Shown: positions 24,231 through 39,045, counted from the first letter of the stretch. The stretch: 64,000 nt of DNA from Anoplolepis gracilipes (GCF_047496725.1 NC_132972.1:7618001-7682000); one strand, 5' to 3'. Program-made: numbers and translations. Notes: generated from the sequence alone by a model not told the origin.

Positions 24231-24880
24231 ACGTTCTAATGAACAGCAGTAGGCTCCCTAATGCCCCTTCCCCCCCCTCACCCCCCGTTCGTGAATCCGA
24301 GAGATATATAGACCGTCCGTGTGGTTTCTCCAGTGTACGTATTCTCTTTCTCCAGGGTTTTCCGGCCCGTGCTTTACACGCAGGAAGAGGAAGCGAGACC
24401 TTGGTCGGCGGGACAGGCATGAATTTTTCTCTTCCCTGGCGAAGTGCGTGCCTTGAAATTTACATAAGACGCACGTCGTACCGTATCATTGCGGGGCCGG
24501 CCGGGGACGCATCGCTCGCTCTAATGACCGAGCGTTCAAGGATATTTACCTTTAATATTATAGAATCCCGGCCTCTGGTGAAGAGCGAGCGGGCGAACAC
24601 ATCCACGGTTTGTTGGCCGTTTTCAATACGCGCAATTGGAAACCGCGCAATTTTCGCGGTGATTGCCGTGCGGCGACCGAGGACACGCCTTTTTAAGCAG
24701 CCGCTGCGCAAACACGCTCGTGTGCACGCTTATGCTTACGCGGTAGAATCGCAACCGATCGATCGACCGTTGCGGAAAAAAAAAAAAAAAGATCTCGTAA
24801 ATTACCGCGGGATACTCGTGCGTCTCTGAGGAGAGACTCGCTTTTACTTACAAGGAATACAAGATACTGATAATTTTGAA
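24231..24880. other. CpG-rich block with a long chance open frame
   Basis: An ATG-initiated frame of 196 codons (24239-24829, plus) runs through this GC-rich block. It has no recognisable domain, no biased codon pattern I can point to, no plausible splice context and a lysine run from an A tract (24775-24790). I treat it as a chance frame in CpG-rich DNA. Confidence 0.45.
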
Positions 24881-24912
24881 ATTAGCGGTGATTAAAGAGT
24901 GAGAAAGAATGA

Positions 24913-25612
24913 ATAATAAAATTCCGCGCTATTCTATTATTGTCAATAAACAATTTCATTTATTTAGGAATCTTTAATTAAACTGCGCATTCGCGCAAAT
25001 TCATTTTAAGATTATTCATTGAGATATTTATTGGAAAAAATTGCCATGACTAATAGCTTGCAATTAAATCTTTGATGAAACAACGTTAATTTATAGCGCT
25101 CAAGAAAAGCACACACACATATGTGTATGAGTATTCCACTTTCTGATTGACGTAATAAAAATTTACATCGCGTTTATATATATATACGTAAAATTCTGCT
25201 ATTCTATTATTATTGAAATTGAATTCTTAAAAGGACCAATAATTTCATTTATTAAGAATCTTTAATAGCTCATTCGCTCGAATTTTAAGATTATTTATTT
25301 ATTGGAAAAATGGTGATGATTAGCAGGTTGCAATTCAATTTTTTTTGAAACGACGTTTATAGCACTCAAGAAAATCGTGCACATATATAATTTATGAGTA
25401 TTCAAATTCCACATTTATATATATAAACGATACAAGTGTTATACGTCAATCTGAAATGTAGAATTTGAATATTTATAAATATATGTGTACTTGCTTTTCT
25501 TAATCACTATAAACGTTGTGTCAACAAAGATTTAATTGTTGTTAGTCATTACTATTTTTTCTAATAAATATTTCAATAAATAATCTTAAAATGCAAATAC
25601 GCAATTTTATAG
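24913..25612. repeat. Three-copy repeat: two direct, one inverted
   Basis: Copy 1 (about 24913-25153) and copy 2 (about 25188-25413) are direct repeats about 272 bp apart. Shared landmarks are ATTCTATTATT, AATTTCATTTATT, TTTATTGGAAAAA and GAGTATTC. Copy 3 (about 25425-25612) is inverted. Its reverse complement carries TTTTAAGATTATT, AATTAAATCTTTG, CAACGTT and GATTGACGTA in the same order as copy 1. Copies 2 and 3 therefore form a large imperfect palindrome centred near 25420. This is probably a transposon-derived repeat multiplied by nested insertion or local duplication. Confidence 0.85.
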
Positions 25613-25628
25613 ACATACTTATTGGAAT

Positions 25629-25776
25629 TTTTTTATTTATGATAATATGTCCAGTTTACTGCGTTGATCTTTGACTGGATTAGGTCTCTTGTATTAGTAT
25701 TCACATTCCTGAGTGACATATAAGATTTGTATTATATATATCTATGTATCTACCTATCTATCTATCTATCTATCTA

Positions 25777-25828
<52 letters not shown>

Positions 25829-25955
25829 ATATAAATGATATGAATTTTATATGTCAATCAAGAATGTGGAATTTAAATACTCATACTAACACAAGACCTA
25901 ATCCAGTCAAAGATCAACGCAGCAAAAAATGGACATATTATCATAAATAAAAAAT
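25629..25955. repeat. Hairpin with arms of about 110 bp around a TCTA/TA core
   Basis: The left arm (25629-25739) and right arm (25825-25955) are inverted copies. Landmarks are ATTTATGATAATATGTCC with GGACATATTATCATAAAT, and GATCTTTGACTGGATTAGG with its complement. The core is (CTAT)n (25753-25781) then (TA)n (to 25824). The arms also carry the AGTATTC..CACATTC..GA(G/T)TGACAT block found in the neighbouring three-copy repeat, so both belong to one family. The structure suggests a MITE whose centre has expanded as a microsatellite. Confidence 0.88.
25753..25824. repeat. (CTAT)n(TA)n compound microsatellite
   Basis: About seven CTAT units pass into about 22 TA units at the centre of the inverted repeat. 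Confidence 0.96.
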
Positions 25956-28000
25956 GCTGTATTATAGTTAATGTATCGCACAACAATAAAGTAAATGTGT
26001 TATCCAGCCTTGGAAATGTTTGAATATTTATAAGTGTCGTCACACAAACATATTACCTCAATGTATATAAGTTCCATTCCGGCGATTCGATATAAATCAT
26101 TAAATGCGCATATGACGATTTATGATTAAAACAGGTCACGACCTGCCATCGTGCGTGAAACATAAAACACTGTTTACGCGATTATCTGAAGTAAATAGCG
26201 CCGAGTAATTTCCTGTATTAATTATGCATAGTCTATCCAGTGGCGATAGCAAAATATTTCAATTAGTGCTATCTTCGATAAATTATTTAGACCGATAACG
26301 TTACACACTCATCTATATTTTCTTGAAACAAGCAATATTGTTCTTTGATTTATAAAAATGATATACATTATGTTTTCTTTTACCTCCGAAAGACACAAAA
26401 TGACATTAAAATGCTCTTTTAAACTATTTAATTATTAAAAGACAAAACGCGTGAACTTTGAAAGGGCAACGAAAACTTGTTTATCGAACGATATCAATCG
26501 TCGATTCTATTTGAACCAACCGTTGTATAACTGCAGAATTAATTATCGAGACGTGTAACATTGAAAATGAAACACACAATTGCAAAATAACAAGCGTTTA
26601 TTTTTTTCCGAGTATTTTCGCGCAGATGAATTATCATTGAAACATTTTTCAGTGCAAGTGAGACGTCCCTCCCGTAGAGTTTATCTTTAGCCACCGCGAC
26701 GTGTTCGGCTGGCCATTCTCGATATCCTCACCGTTATTCTTTGATGTATTATTGATCACCGCCGCGGGGTGACGGTGCTTTTCGCCCTTCGGCGCTTCGG
26801 AGACGCCGTCGTCTCGCCTCGCTCTCTCCGAAATACGCGGAAAATCGAAACTTGATGAAGATTTACGCGAACGAAGACAGATCGGCTGCTACGGAAATTT
26901 AATCGCCTAATGACAGCCTGCCGCCGCTGACACCTCGTGATTGGCGGCTGTGCACTTCTTCTCCGAGTACCATTCTCTCTCTCTCTCTCTCTCTCGTTCT
27001 CATCGCTTTCCTACCCGGCATCGCATGCTTGTAATTGCCCAGTGTTTTCGTGTCTGCTCGCGGACAGTCTGAAAAAGGAATAGAAATTCTAACGTCTTAC
27101 TGTCGCTTCAAAGTGACTGCTAAATGCGTCGAGTGACAGCTTTCCGATTACATCACACAATGTTATATACCTCCCTACAGTATAAGGAAATTCAAAGAGT
27201 AATGTTTGTAATAAAATACTTTTTTTAATTTTCATTGTAACTTCAATGAAGCTTTATCTTCCTTGATTTCTATTCTGTCAAAATAAAAAAATAAAAAATA
27301 ATATTTAATATTATATTTATATTTAAGTCACATATTAATTTGCCTGTAAATTTTAATCAGTTTTGGCGAACTTGTCGCATTCGCGCCCTTGGCGAATCGA
27401 GGTCACTGATGAATCCCTGGTTCGATCGAGTCCCGAGGGGCTTCGCCGAAGAATAAGGGATGCGACAAAGGGTACAAGAGGCCGGTAAACACAACGTAGT
27501 TGTGGATTAAAACATGACACACGGCTGGGTTAGCGCTCTCGTGCGATTCCCCTTCGCAAATAATACCGTCGAATTATGCCCATAAGTCCGCGCGAATGTG
27601 CGTGACGTGTCCGGGAGAGGTGCCGGGGGTGACCCTCTGACAATGCCGATTCGTCCAATCGGGACGCACCGCCAAATGGAAACCCAAAAGTTCGCAGCGC
27701 GTATCGGAAGCTACCATGCACGGCGTTGTATATAAATACAGCCGGCGCGCGACGCGCGTCGCCTGCCGCGAAGTGTTTTGGTAATATTTACACGACAAAC
27801 AATATCCCGCGGGATAGAATCATCGGGTTTTATAATCCGCGATAGGAGAATTACGATTCGTGTGAATGCGAAACCGCCATGCAACGTCGCGCGTCAACTT
27901 GGCAGCGAGTCGAAAAACGATTCGATTGATAACAATTCCACGTGGCGGGAATGAAAATGAATCTTTCCGTAAAAAAGTCACGCGAGAATCGAGAGAGTAC
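25956..28000. other. Gene-free stretch with a structured locus
   Basis: 25956-26600 is AT-rich. 26640-27170 is CpG-rich with a CT array (26974-26995). 27170-27350 is AT-rich. 27350-28000 is GC-rich and includes the nested palindrome 27371-27470 and a TATA-like motif TATATAAATA at 27729-27738 before a CGCG-rich stretch. No protein-coding gene is recognised. Confidence 0.5.
27371..27470. other. Nested palindrome of about 100 nt (possible structured RNA)
   Basis: Inverted segments are arranged concentrically. TTGTCGCAT (27372-27380) pairs with ATGCGACAA (27460-27468). CCCTT (27386-27390) pairs with AAGGG (27455-27459). GGCGAA (27391-27396) pairs with TTCGCC (27442-27447). A terminal region holds the palindrome TCGATCGA. 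About 20 bp of nested pairing in this order is more than I would expect by chance. No RNA family is recognised. It may be a structured RNA, a transposon remnant or a DNA palindrome; orientation is undetermined. Confidence 0.4.
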
Positions 28001-28440
28001 ATATCATAAGTGGAATCATATCCATATTTTGCGTCAAATAAGTCTAATTAAAATTTTATAAATGCTAAAATCAACATTTATAATTTATTACTTTAGTCAA
28101 ATGGAAAGCTTTTACTGTAACCCGCAGTTATTTTTATTGTATATATATCTGTGTGTGTACCTAAAATTTAATATTTGTATGTATGTATTTATCAAGTAAC
28201 TAACAATAAGTACTGTAACTTTATTCCCTTCAAAGGAAGAATTTTCAACTTTGATATAGGCCAGCTTTTTTATGAATATTGACCGATTAAGGAAATTATT
28301 ATTTTCTAATTCTCCCCTTTTTGAATATACAATATTATATATTTTTATATAATTACAACTTGAAAATATGTGTGTGTAAAATTTAATTAGAATAAAATCT
28401 GTTTAATATTAATTGAAATATCTGATTCTACCACTTATAT
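28001..28440. mobile_element. Putative MITE of about 440 bp
   Basis: The left end (28003-28018) carries ATCATAAGTGGAATCA. The right end (28423-28440) carries TGATTCTACCACTTATAT, the inverted counterpart with a two-base insertion. The similarity continues inward (TCTAATTAAAATTTTA near 28042 against its complement near 28382). The interior is AT-rich and non-coding. The boundaries lie between GC-rich DNA on the left and AT-rich DNA on the right. The superfamily is unknown. Confidence 0.55.
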
Positions 28441-30287
28441 CGTGCCTCTTAAAATATAGTTGGTTATTTCCTTAATACCTTATTTCCAATTTTATTGGTT
28501 TATTGTTAAATAAATATAGATATTTCAACATTTTCGTTGAGGAACAGTTAACTCTAAATTAATTTGATATAATAAAAATAATAAGTAGGATATCCAGAAA
28601 TAAAGAAACCGTTCAATTCATGGTTCGCTGAACGTGAACGCAAACATGAACCGTCGATGCACGTCCTCGTGAACGAGACATTGAATTCTCGTGAGCCGAA
28701 TTTCGATGGGGGGTGAAGAGTGAAATAGCAGCTTCGAGTGAGGGTGTACACACCCGGTAACCCAGTGTCGTGACCCACCACTGGAAACGCCGAAACCCTC
28801 TTGTATTTGCGATTGATTCGTTCGCCTATCCCTCGGTTTTTCATCCCTCGACCCTTAGGGCACGCTTCTCTCTCTCTCTCTCTCTCCCTTTTTCTCTCTT
28901 TCTTTTTCTCTTATTCTTTTATACTATGTCAGCCGTGGAAATGGTTCGATGAAGCCATAAAGAAACCACTGTGAACCGTCCAAGAATCTTTATGAGACAC
29001 TTACGAGCGTTTCACCTCGTTCGCAAGTAATAATCTTTCTTTTGGATTCGGCAAAATGGAAAGTCTGTTAATCGAAAGAAAATATAAACTCTGCTTCAAA
29101 AAAATTTTTTTTATCATAATGATGTACGATTTTTTCTGTAAATTATATTATTTAAAAAAATATTACGAATTACATAAACAATAAGTATAAAATAACGCGA
29201 TAAATACTGGAAATGTTTTACATTTTTATTATTTTCTCTTTATAATTTTATTGTGATTTTACGTATTTTTCTTATAGTATATATTGTATGTGTCATCATA
29301 CACACACATTTTGACACGTTTTAGTTTTAAAAGTATTTTTAATTTTCATTGCATTACATATACAATTATTTGACTTTGGAAACATATCATGTATTTTACA
29401 TTTATATAAAATCTGCTAAAGTCTGATAATATTTTCAAATAGATAACAAAAGGAAGCAGAGGAAAAAATATTAGATTTCACGAAATCGCAATTCTATCAT
29501 AAGTTTATCATAATTCAATAACGCGACAAGACAACCCCAATTGAGCTCACCTAATTGCACGTGTCATTCATCGGAATATCGCGCAGCCAATTTGAGATCG
29601 ACGATCTAAGGGGGTCGAGCTAGAAATAAAGCTGCGCCGGGATGATATCCCGGTTCAATTACCTTCACCGATCCATCCAAGATTGACGATGGCGCGGCAC
29701 GATAAGGAAAAAAGAGAAACAGCCGCATTTTTCAGCGCAAAATGCTGATCGCCGAGCCCCGCTCTCGCGTTCGATCTCTTGGCCCTCGGCAACGGAAGAG
29801 GCCGAAAGTACACGTACCTACGTACGTACGTATCGTTTCGTTTCGTTTCGTATAATGGAATGGCTCTCGATTTATGACTCGCGATCCGGGCGATCCCCTT
29901 AAGCGCGCAGATAGAGTTACCTCGCTTCGCGTAGGTGAGTTTGTTTCGATTGGGAGGAAAATAATTTAAGCATCGCGAAGCCGACTGTAATTAATCCGCG
30001 GCGGGGGAGGGGGGCAAGGGTCGCGGGGAGAGGAGAACGGCTCTCGATGGCGCCCAGATACACTTGATTAGCGTTTCATTATTATCGCACAATGAAGACA
30101 CTTGGAACGCATTGCCCTTTATGATTTCCCACATGCAGAAACAATCGATGCAATGACGTGTGCGCGCACGAGCGCCACGGCTATCAGATTAGAGACCGGG
30201 AACGGGAATAATTCGTCGGATCTTTGTCCCTAATCACAATTGATACACCGACGGGGCGGACTGGCACAATGGAGGCGTACCACCCGG
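28441..30287. other. Gene-free stretch, AT-rich then CpG-rich
   Basis: 28441-28620 is AT-rich. 28620-28870 is moderately GC. A CT tract lies at 28867-28888. 29040-29500 is AT-rich. 29520-30280 is GC-rich with an ACGT run followed by TTTCG units (29816-29850). No gene or RNA is recognised. Confidence 0.5.
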
Positions 30288-33000
<2,713 letters not shown>

Positions 33001-33180
33001 CGATGTCGTGCTAATACCAAGTTTGGCCTCAGTCTTGCCATTTTTGTACTAGCATTCGAAATATGAGTACCGATAGCAAAATCAACGTTGTTAAGGAGGT
33101 TGAAAAATTAATGCTCGTAAACGAAAATTTTATTTATCTCTCCTTTTTTTATTTCCGATTGCTCCTGATCATGTCTATCT

Positions 33181-33410
33181 ATGATAAAAATACGTGTAAA
33201 GTTCTTTGTGCGAAAAGAAATTTTTGTCATGGCGAAAAGGATATCCATGCGAAAAGTAAGTGTCATCTATTCCGTAACTTTTGACGTTATGTATATTTTT
33301 GCACAGGTTTTTCTTTCTTCGAGTCATTTTCTTGATTTTCTAAAAATAATGACATTTAAAAACAGCGAGAAATTCGGCATAAAATTCCAAGAAGAAGAGT
33401 TTGAAACAAG
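33181..33410 (+). other. Weak two-exon gene-like segment, function unknown
   Basis: An ATG-started frame at 33181 stays open to 33414. Within it GAAAA followed by GTAAGTG (donor at 33256) and TTTTTGCACAG (ending 33306) bound a potential 51-bp intron in phase 0. A second donor follows AACAAG at 33411. Whether spliced or retained, the frame stays open, with a charged end (KNSEKFGIKFQEEEFET). The intron would be at the lower size limit for insects and no family is recognised. It may well be chance. Confidence 0.15.
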
Positions 33411-33861
33411 GTAAGTCGATTACCGTGGAGGTCACTGGAGCTTGACTCGCTGCTCGCGAGTCGTCTCACGCGGCGAAAAGGTAAAATCTCGATAGAACCG
33501 ACTTGTGGCGTAGGTGGGCTCGATAAGAATCAGGCGAGCGTGAATGGCGACGGGGAAAGGGGAGGAAAGGGGACATTAGTCGGGCATTATCGCGTCAAAC
33601 GACGCACGGTCGAATTGCCGGAAAAGGAATGCAAGCACCGTGGCGTATGCATGGAGCACTACCGGCATACCAGGGTATGCATTGCAATACCACCGTGAAC
33701 AAATCCCATTGTTGTTGCACCGCGAGTAATATAAACAATTGGCCCTGTCCGTCTCCCAGCTTCCGGCCGTCACTCGAAAGCTCCGACATTTTTATGGATC
33801 GCGTCCGCGCTCGAATCCTCTCCTTCCTTGAGTCAGATACATGTGTGCATACTTATATATT

Positions 33862-33862
33862 C

Positions 33863-33926
<64 letters not shown>
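33862..33926. repeat. (TA)n microsatellite
   Basis: A TA run of about 65 bp, with one phase slip near 33870. Confidence 0.97.
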
Positions 33927-33929
<3 letters not shown>

Positions 33930-35664
33930 AAGTGCGCTCCGTGTCGCGAAACTACGCGACTGATTGTGAATCCTTTGAGATTGTAATTTTAGTTTGGAAA
34001 AAAGAATATCTTCTAAAAATGCGGCACTTTTATCTTGTAGATTATTATAGATATCGTAATAATAATACATACAATTAACGATATACCAATATACAACGAT
34101 CGAATATTTAACGTATTGTAGAAGCACACGGCTTGAGAAACGCGACCAAAGTCACAGTAGATAAAAAAAATTCGTAGCAAAAAATTCACCACGCAAGGAT
34201 TTGAGAAATTAGTGAGCGCGTCATGTGGGATCGATCAAGCCTCACTAAAAATACATAGGGTTTAGACAATTTTAAACATGTCGAAGGAATGATTTATAAA
34301 CGTGATCGAAGTAAAGGCACCAATCTCGTTCCGGGAAAGGCACTCCCGATTTTAGTTGTAACGAAAACGGAATCAATATTACAGTGATATCGAATTAATA
34401 AACGAGAGACATACACACTATAATGTTAAAAACGACGCTTAATCACCATCTTCCTTGTCGTTTGTCCTCGAAGAATACACGAAGGTACGTCGAATATTTA
34501 TTCGATATTAAGGCGAGGCCGGCGTTCGTGTAAGTATTATTTATGACATCATTTGGCGTCTTCATTCCTCTTACGTAATTGGGTCCTGTATTAATCGCGC
34601 GTTGCGTTAACGCGATCGTGGTTTTACCCGAGTGTAAATGAGGCCGCGTCTCTTTTTATCGAGGGAAAAAGCACGCCGGCAAACTGATTGTCGTAACCGC
34701 CACGGAGTTGTAGAAATATTACGTTCGCAAAGAGCATCAGCGTGCCAAGCTGGGGATCCCCTCATAACGTAAATCCTCTCCTGGTTATAAGAAATTTTTA
34801 AACTCTCAAATTTTATAACACGAATTACATTTAATTAAATTGATATTTAAATATTTATCTTACTTTAATTTCAACTAAAATTTGTTTTAACGCAATTTTT
34901 ATTCGAATCCTACTTGCAGGAAAATTCCAAGTTAAACATTAAAATGTTATATGAAAAAGCTAACGACTAATAAAATTGTTTTATAATATTAATACAATAA
35001 GAGAAGGTCGACTTGTCGTTTCCTTTTTTAAATTTTTTTTTTTTTTTTTTAAAGATTCATGATACGCGAACACGACAGAAACAAGAGGGAGAGAGAAAGA
35101 AAGAGAGTTAATGTAAGACACTCTATATATTGTTATAACGGCATATTTCGCTGTAAATTATGTTTGCGAGTTCATCGCGGAAGTGTTCTCGAATCCTATG
35201 TAGGTCTCCGGCTATTGTTAGGCGTACCTTTTTTCTCGCAGGACGTAATCGCGATTGGTCGAATGACGTACGTGCCGACGTGCATGGTACGCTCCTCGCG
35301 TCCTGTGTGCGTTCGCGCTCGCCCCGTTAATACAGCACCGACAACCGTAAAGCCTATCCATCTAGCGCGGCCTGACTTTTTCCCGGCGTGAAAGGAGCGT
35401 TATTAATTTCTTCTCGTACGCGCGGCGCATGTTAATGGAAACGCATGTTTCTCGGTAATTAATTTCCCGCTCCTCCTGCTCTTCGGACGGCAGGAACCTA
35501 TTTGAGGACACGTTCCGTGCGCTCGCGCGCGCAAGATCTCTCTCCCACGGATCAACGTAGATCAAAACTACAACCTGGCATCGATCCACGCCAAGGGGAT
35601 TCCGCTCGGCCTCTCGGGTAGCCTAAAATACGGACAAACACGCGTATACGCTTCGATACGGACG

Positions 35665-35690
35665 CGCCGCGCCGCGCCGCGCCACGCCAT
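35665..35690. repeat. (GCGCC)n pentanucleotide repeat
   Basis: Four to five GCGCC units, the last with an A interruption, in a CpG-rich context. Confidence 0.85.
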
Positions 35691-37346
35691 GTAATCCATC
35701 GCGTAAGATACTCGGCTCGTCTACCGGGTGTGATTTCATGTCCGATTCTCCTGACTTTATGAAACGTCGAGATAATCTAAAGCACACACTTGTAATAACA
35801 AATATCACAATGCCAAGTTAACATGAGTTGCATATACTCGGGAATATTATGTTAAGAGATTACTCGATGTATGTCGACCAAAATGGTATGCTACTACTAT
35901 TAAATGATTAATTTATACGCTAATATACGAACTATTTAGTTGTATTGAATTATACTTTCAAATATACATAGGCCATAGTAAATATCGCAAGATTCGTTTC
36001 AATTACATATTTAACTATTCTTTCAAAAGACTGTTGTTTAAAAAAAATTGCGATAATTAATATAAAAAAAATCTTAGCTTTATATAATTTTTTCCCTTCC
36101 CCCCCTTCTCTCTTTCTCTCTCTCTCTCTCTACACACTATACTATATAAATGTGTAATACATTATGTGTATTATAAAATACATACATTATATGCATATAA
36201 AAAAAAATAAATTTTTGCTCATTTATTATTTTTATACTTCAAGAAAAAATTAATTAAACAAATAATGAACACAAAATATAATTGCTTAAATATTTTTTTT
36301 TTTTTTTTTTTTTAAGTATAAGTAATAAATAAGCGAAACTTTATATATTCACCTAAAATTTTCTGTAGACGATCTGAAGAATGATAGTTGACCGCAGACG
36401 TACATACTTTTATTCTCTCCCACGAAAGTATATTTGAACTTTTAAATTAATTTCATGCGAACCGGGGTTTGTTCGGAGCTCGCGGGAGGCGAATTTTTTT
36501 CCCCGTGTGGATTTTTTTCCGGATGACGCGCGCGCGGTATTTCGCGATTAATTACCTGCCGATCTATCGAGACAGTTCGAAGCAAGCTTTGCCTGCGTCT
36601 CTTTTCTCATCGCGTATATCCTCTCATCTCCATTCCGTTCTCGCACACTCTCTCTTTCTCTATCTCTCTCTCTCTCTCCGTCTCTCTCGCGTTATCTCTC
36701 TCCCTCTCGCGACTACGAGTCAATCACTGGGTATACACGAAACTCGCGCACATCGCCATGGAACAGGCCGCAGCATACATTAATCACTGATGCTAATGGT
36801 ATCATAGCCAGCATAGCTGGCTCGTACTCTCTCGCGCGCGTGTGTGTGCGTGTGTGTGTATGTGCGCGCGCGTTGTTCGTACGAGACAGCTACCGTGTAT
36901 AAAACTTACGAACACATACAAACGTGCATGCATTAAACCCATGTCCGCACACATGCTCGTCGAGCGTCTATCTTGATCCTTGATTCGCTCGCGCACACGC
37001 AGCCACGTAGCGCAGCTTGGAGATCCAATGGATGAACAGTTAGAATGCAGTAATACCCGAGGAAATGTATTCCACTTATATCCCGCGCCGCATATGTAAG
37101 TCTCTCGCTATCGCGAACGAGGAATGGCCGACATCGGGGGCACGCCGGGGAAAAACTCGGTCTCGAACAATACGAGGTGTTTCGTCAGATGCTCGGCGAA
37201 TGTATTCATGCCGTCGACTCCGGCGAATATTTCGGTGGATCATTCTTCTCTCCCGCGAGTAAAATCTAAGACACGTTATAATATAAAAATATTTAACGGT
37301 TATTATACGAGATTTTTACGAATGAATTTTTGGCGAGATACAAATA

Positions 37347-37347
37347 A

Positions 37348-37410
<63 letters not shown>
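37347..37410. repeat. (GA)n microsatellite
   Basis: A GA run of about 64 bp with one AA interruption near 37361. Confidence 0.97.
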
Positions 37411-37411
<1 letters not shown>

Positions 37412-38360
37412 GATGAAAAATCTTATTAATTAATTTTAAATAGACCTTATTTTAATAAGGTCCCAAGTTGAAAGTTGATGTATTCATAAATGCATTTGGT
37501 TTGAAATTTTTTAGAAGTGGAATGACTTAAGTTTAACTCTCCGATACTCCTTTTAAGATTGTCGCGTTTAATCTAGTTTGACCGGTGGACTTTGTCATGC
37601 ATATGCTATCACAGAACTCGCGACTCTTCTTTCAAGACAAACTCGCATATTTAAAATTGATCTACATCGCAGATATTTAGAAACCCATTGAGACTTTTTG
37701 TCTTACTTTCTCACGGCGTACAAACAAAATATGCGAAGAGAATTGACTTTATCATCCTAAATTATATTATATACATTGTCGCGTTTAGATAAAACGATAA
37801 ACCAAATCAGCGCGTGAGAAGATTAAGAACCTGGGCAAAGAGTTGAAAAACGGAAGAAATAAAATCACGAACGATGCGTAATTCGTTTTGCGAGGGGGAA
37901 TGAAAGAGGCAGAGGCAGCTTTCGCTGACAGCAGATTATTAAACGATCGGAACGTAACGAAATGCGCCAGCCGCGAGATCTTCGAGTGCGGATCAACGAT
38001 TCTCCATGCCTGCATCCCTCCCTCGTACTTTCCTCTCGCGCATATATCGGTTCTAATTACATAAAAACGCAGAGTCTGGCGAGCGAACCCGTCCGAGCAC
38101 GAAGCGAACGGGGGTCGTCCGGTAAGAACACGACACGCGTAGCCTCTCGCCAACGAGAAGGAAATAAAGGAGGAAATAAAAAATTGCGGAATGAGAGAGA
38201 GAGAGAGAGATCGATAGATCATCGTAGCAGGGTGAACCTGAACAGAGACGGAGGGCATCAGCGAAGAGAACAGACGGGAGAAAGTCAGACGGGTGCGGAA
38301 CGATTGGCCTCTCTCTCTCTTTCTTTCTTTATCTCTCTTTCTCTACCTTTATCTCGTCCT

Positions 38361-38427
<67 letters not shown>

Positions 38428-38445
38428 CCTCCCTCTATCTCTCTC
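38361..38445. repeat. (CT)n microsatellite with CCCT end
   Basis: A CT run of about 62 bp followed by CCCT/CTAT variants. The wider pyrimidine tract starts near 38310. Confidence 0.96.
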
Positions 38446-39011
38446 GAAGGGTGGAACATTACTCGTTTCGAGGAGGCGGTAGGTTGAACGAGGCGGTGGT
38501 GATCGCGGAGGAGGAGGTAGACGTGGAAGAAGAGGAGGTGGTGGAGGACGGGGTTCGTCCTATCAATCACGGTATTATTATCGAGTCCGTGATTAGCAAG
38601 GCATGCTAACGATATCTCTGGCCGGAGGCAGAGGGCAACGCTAGGCCGTTGTGCTCTTGTGTACGCACGCGTATGCACGTATGCATCGTTCGCTACGAAT
38701 GTATATACCGACGTATGAGTACGTAAGTGTATACGCGCGCGTCCGCGAGTCTGGATTTCGTCTATATACGCCAGATACGTGCGTATGCGCACGTGTATGT
38801 GTGCGTACGCGCATGAGTATGTGTGCACGCGGATCGGCGTTGTCCGCAATGCAACTGGAGTGGCCGCGATGCGATTCCGGAATAGTACCAGAGTGTACCG
38901 TGTGTACCGTGCCGTGATGGTAGCGGTATGGTAGGTAGGTAGTCCTGGATAGTGGTGGTGATTTCAACGACGACGATATGGAGGAGGTCGACGGGCGCGC
39001 GCGCACGCAGA

Positions 39012-39017
<6 letters not shown>

Positions 39018-39045
<28 letters not shown>
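39018..39045. repeat. (GA)n microsatellite
   Basis: A pure GA run of about 28 bp. Confidence 0.96.

Larger units (their letters stand above)
33411..36430. other. Gene-free stretch
   Basis: 33411-33840 is moderately GC. (TA)n lies at 33862-33926. 33927-34750 is mixed. 34750-35050 is AT-rich with a T tract (35032-35050). 35050-35810 is CpG-rich with a GCGCC pentanucleotide repeat (35665-35690). 35810-36430 is AT-rich with a CT tract near 36107-36131 and T21 (36293-36313). No gene is recognised. Confidence 0.5.
36431..38640. other. Gene-free stretch with long GA and CT arrays
   Basis: 36431-37260 is CpG-rich with CT tracts (36645-36705) and an alternating CG/GT tract (36833-36873). A hairpin AGCCAGC/GCTGGCT lies near 36806-36822. 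(GA)n is at 37347-37410. 37420-37790 is AT-rich. 37790-38300 is mixed. (CT)n is at 38361-38445. A GGA-rich tail runs from 38480 to 38550. Long frames cross the CT array and are Leu-Ser repeats. Confidence 0.5.

Noticed and set aside
24239..24829. ATG-started open frame of 196 codons, plus strand
   Set aside because: It has no recognisable domain, is Arg/Ser/Pro-rich as expected from CpG-rich DNA, contains a Lys run from an A tract, and has no upstream promoter or splice signals I can support.
27406..27412. CTGATGA, the conserved core of hammerhead ribozymes
   Set aside because: No properly placed stem II and GAAA follow it, and no cleavage-site arrangement fits. The surrounding palindrome uses different pairing.
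37962..38609. Open frame of 215 codons, plus strand
   Set aside because: Its centre is the CT array read as Leu-Ser and its end is a GGA-rich tract read as Glu/Val. The frame is a product of the repeats.
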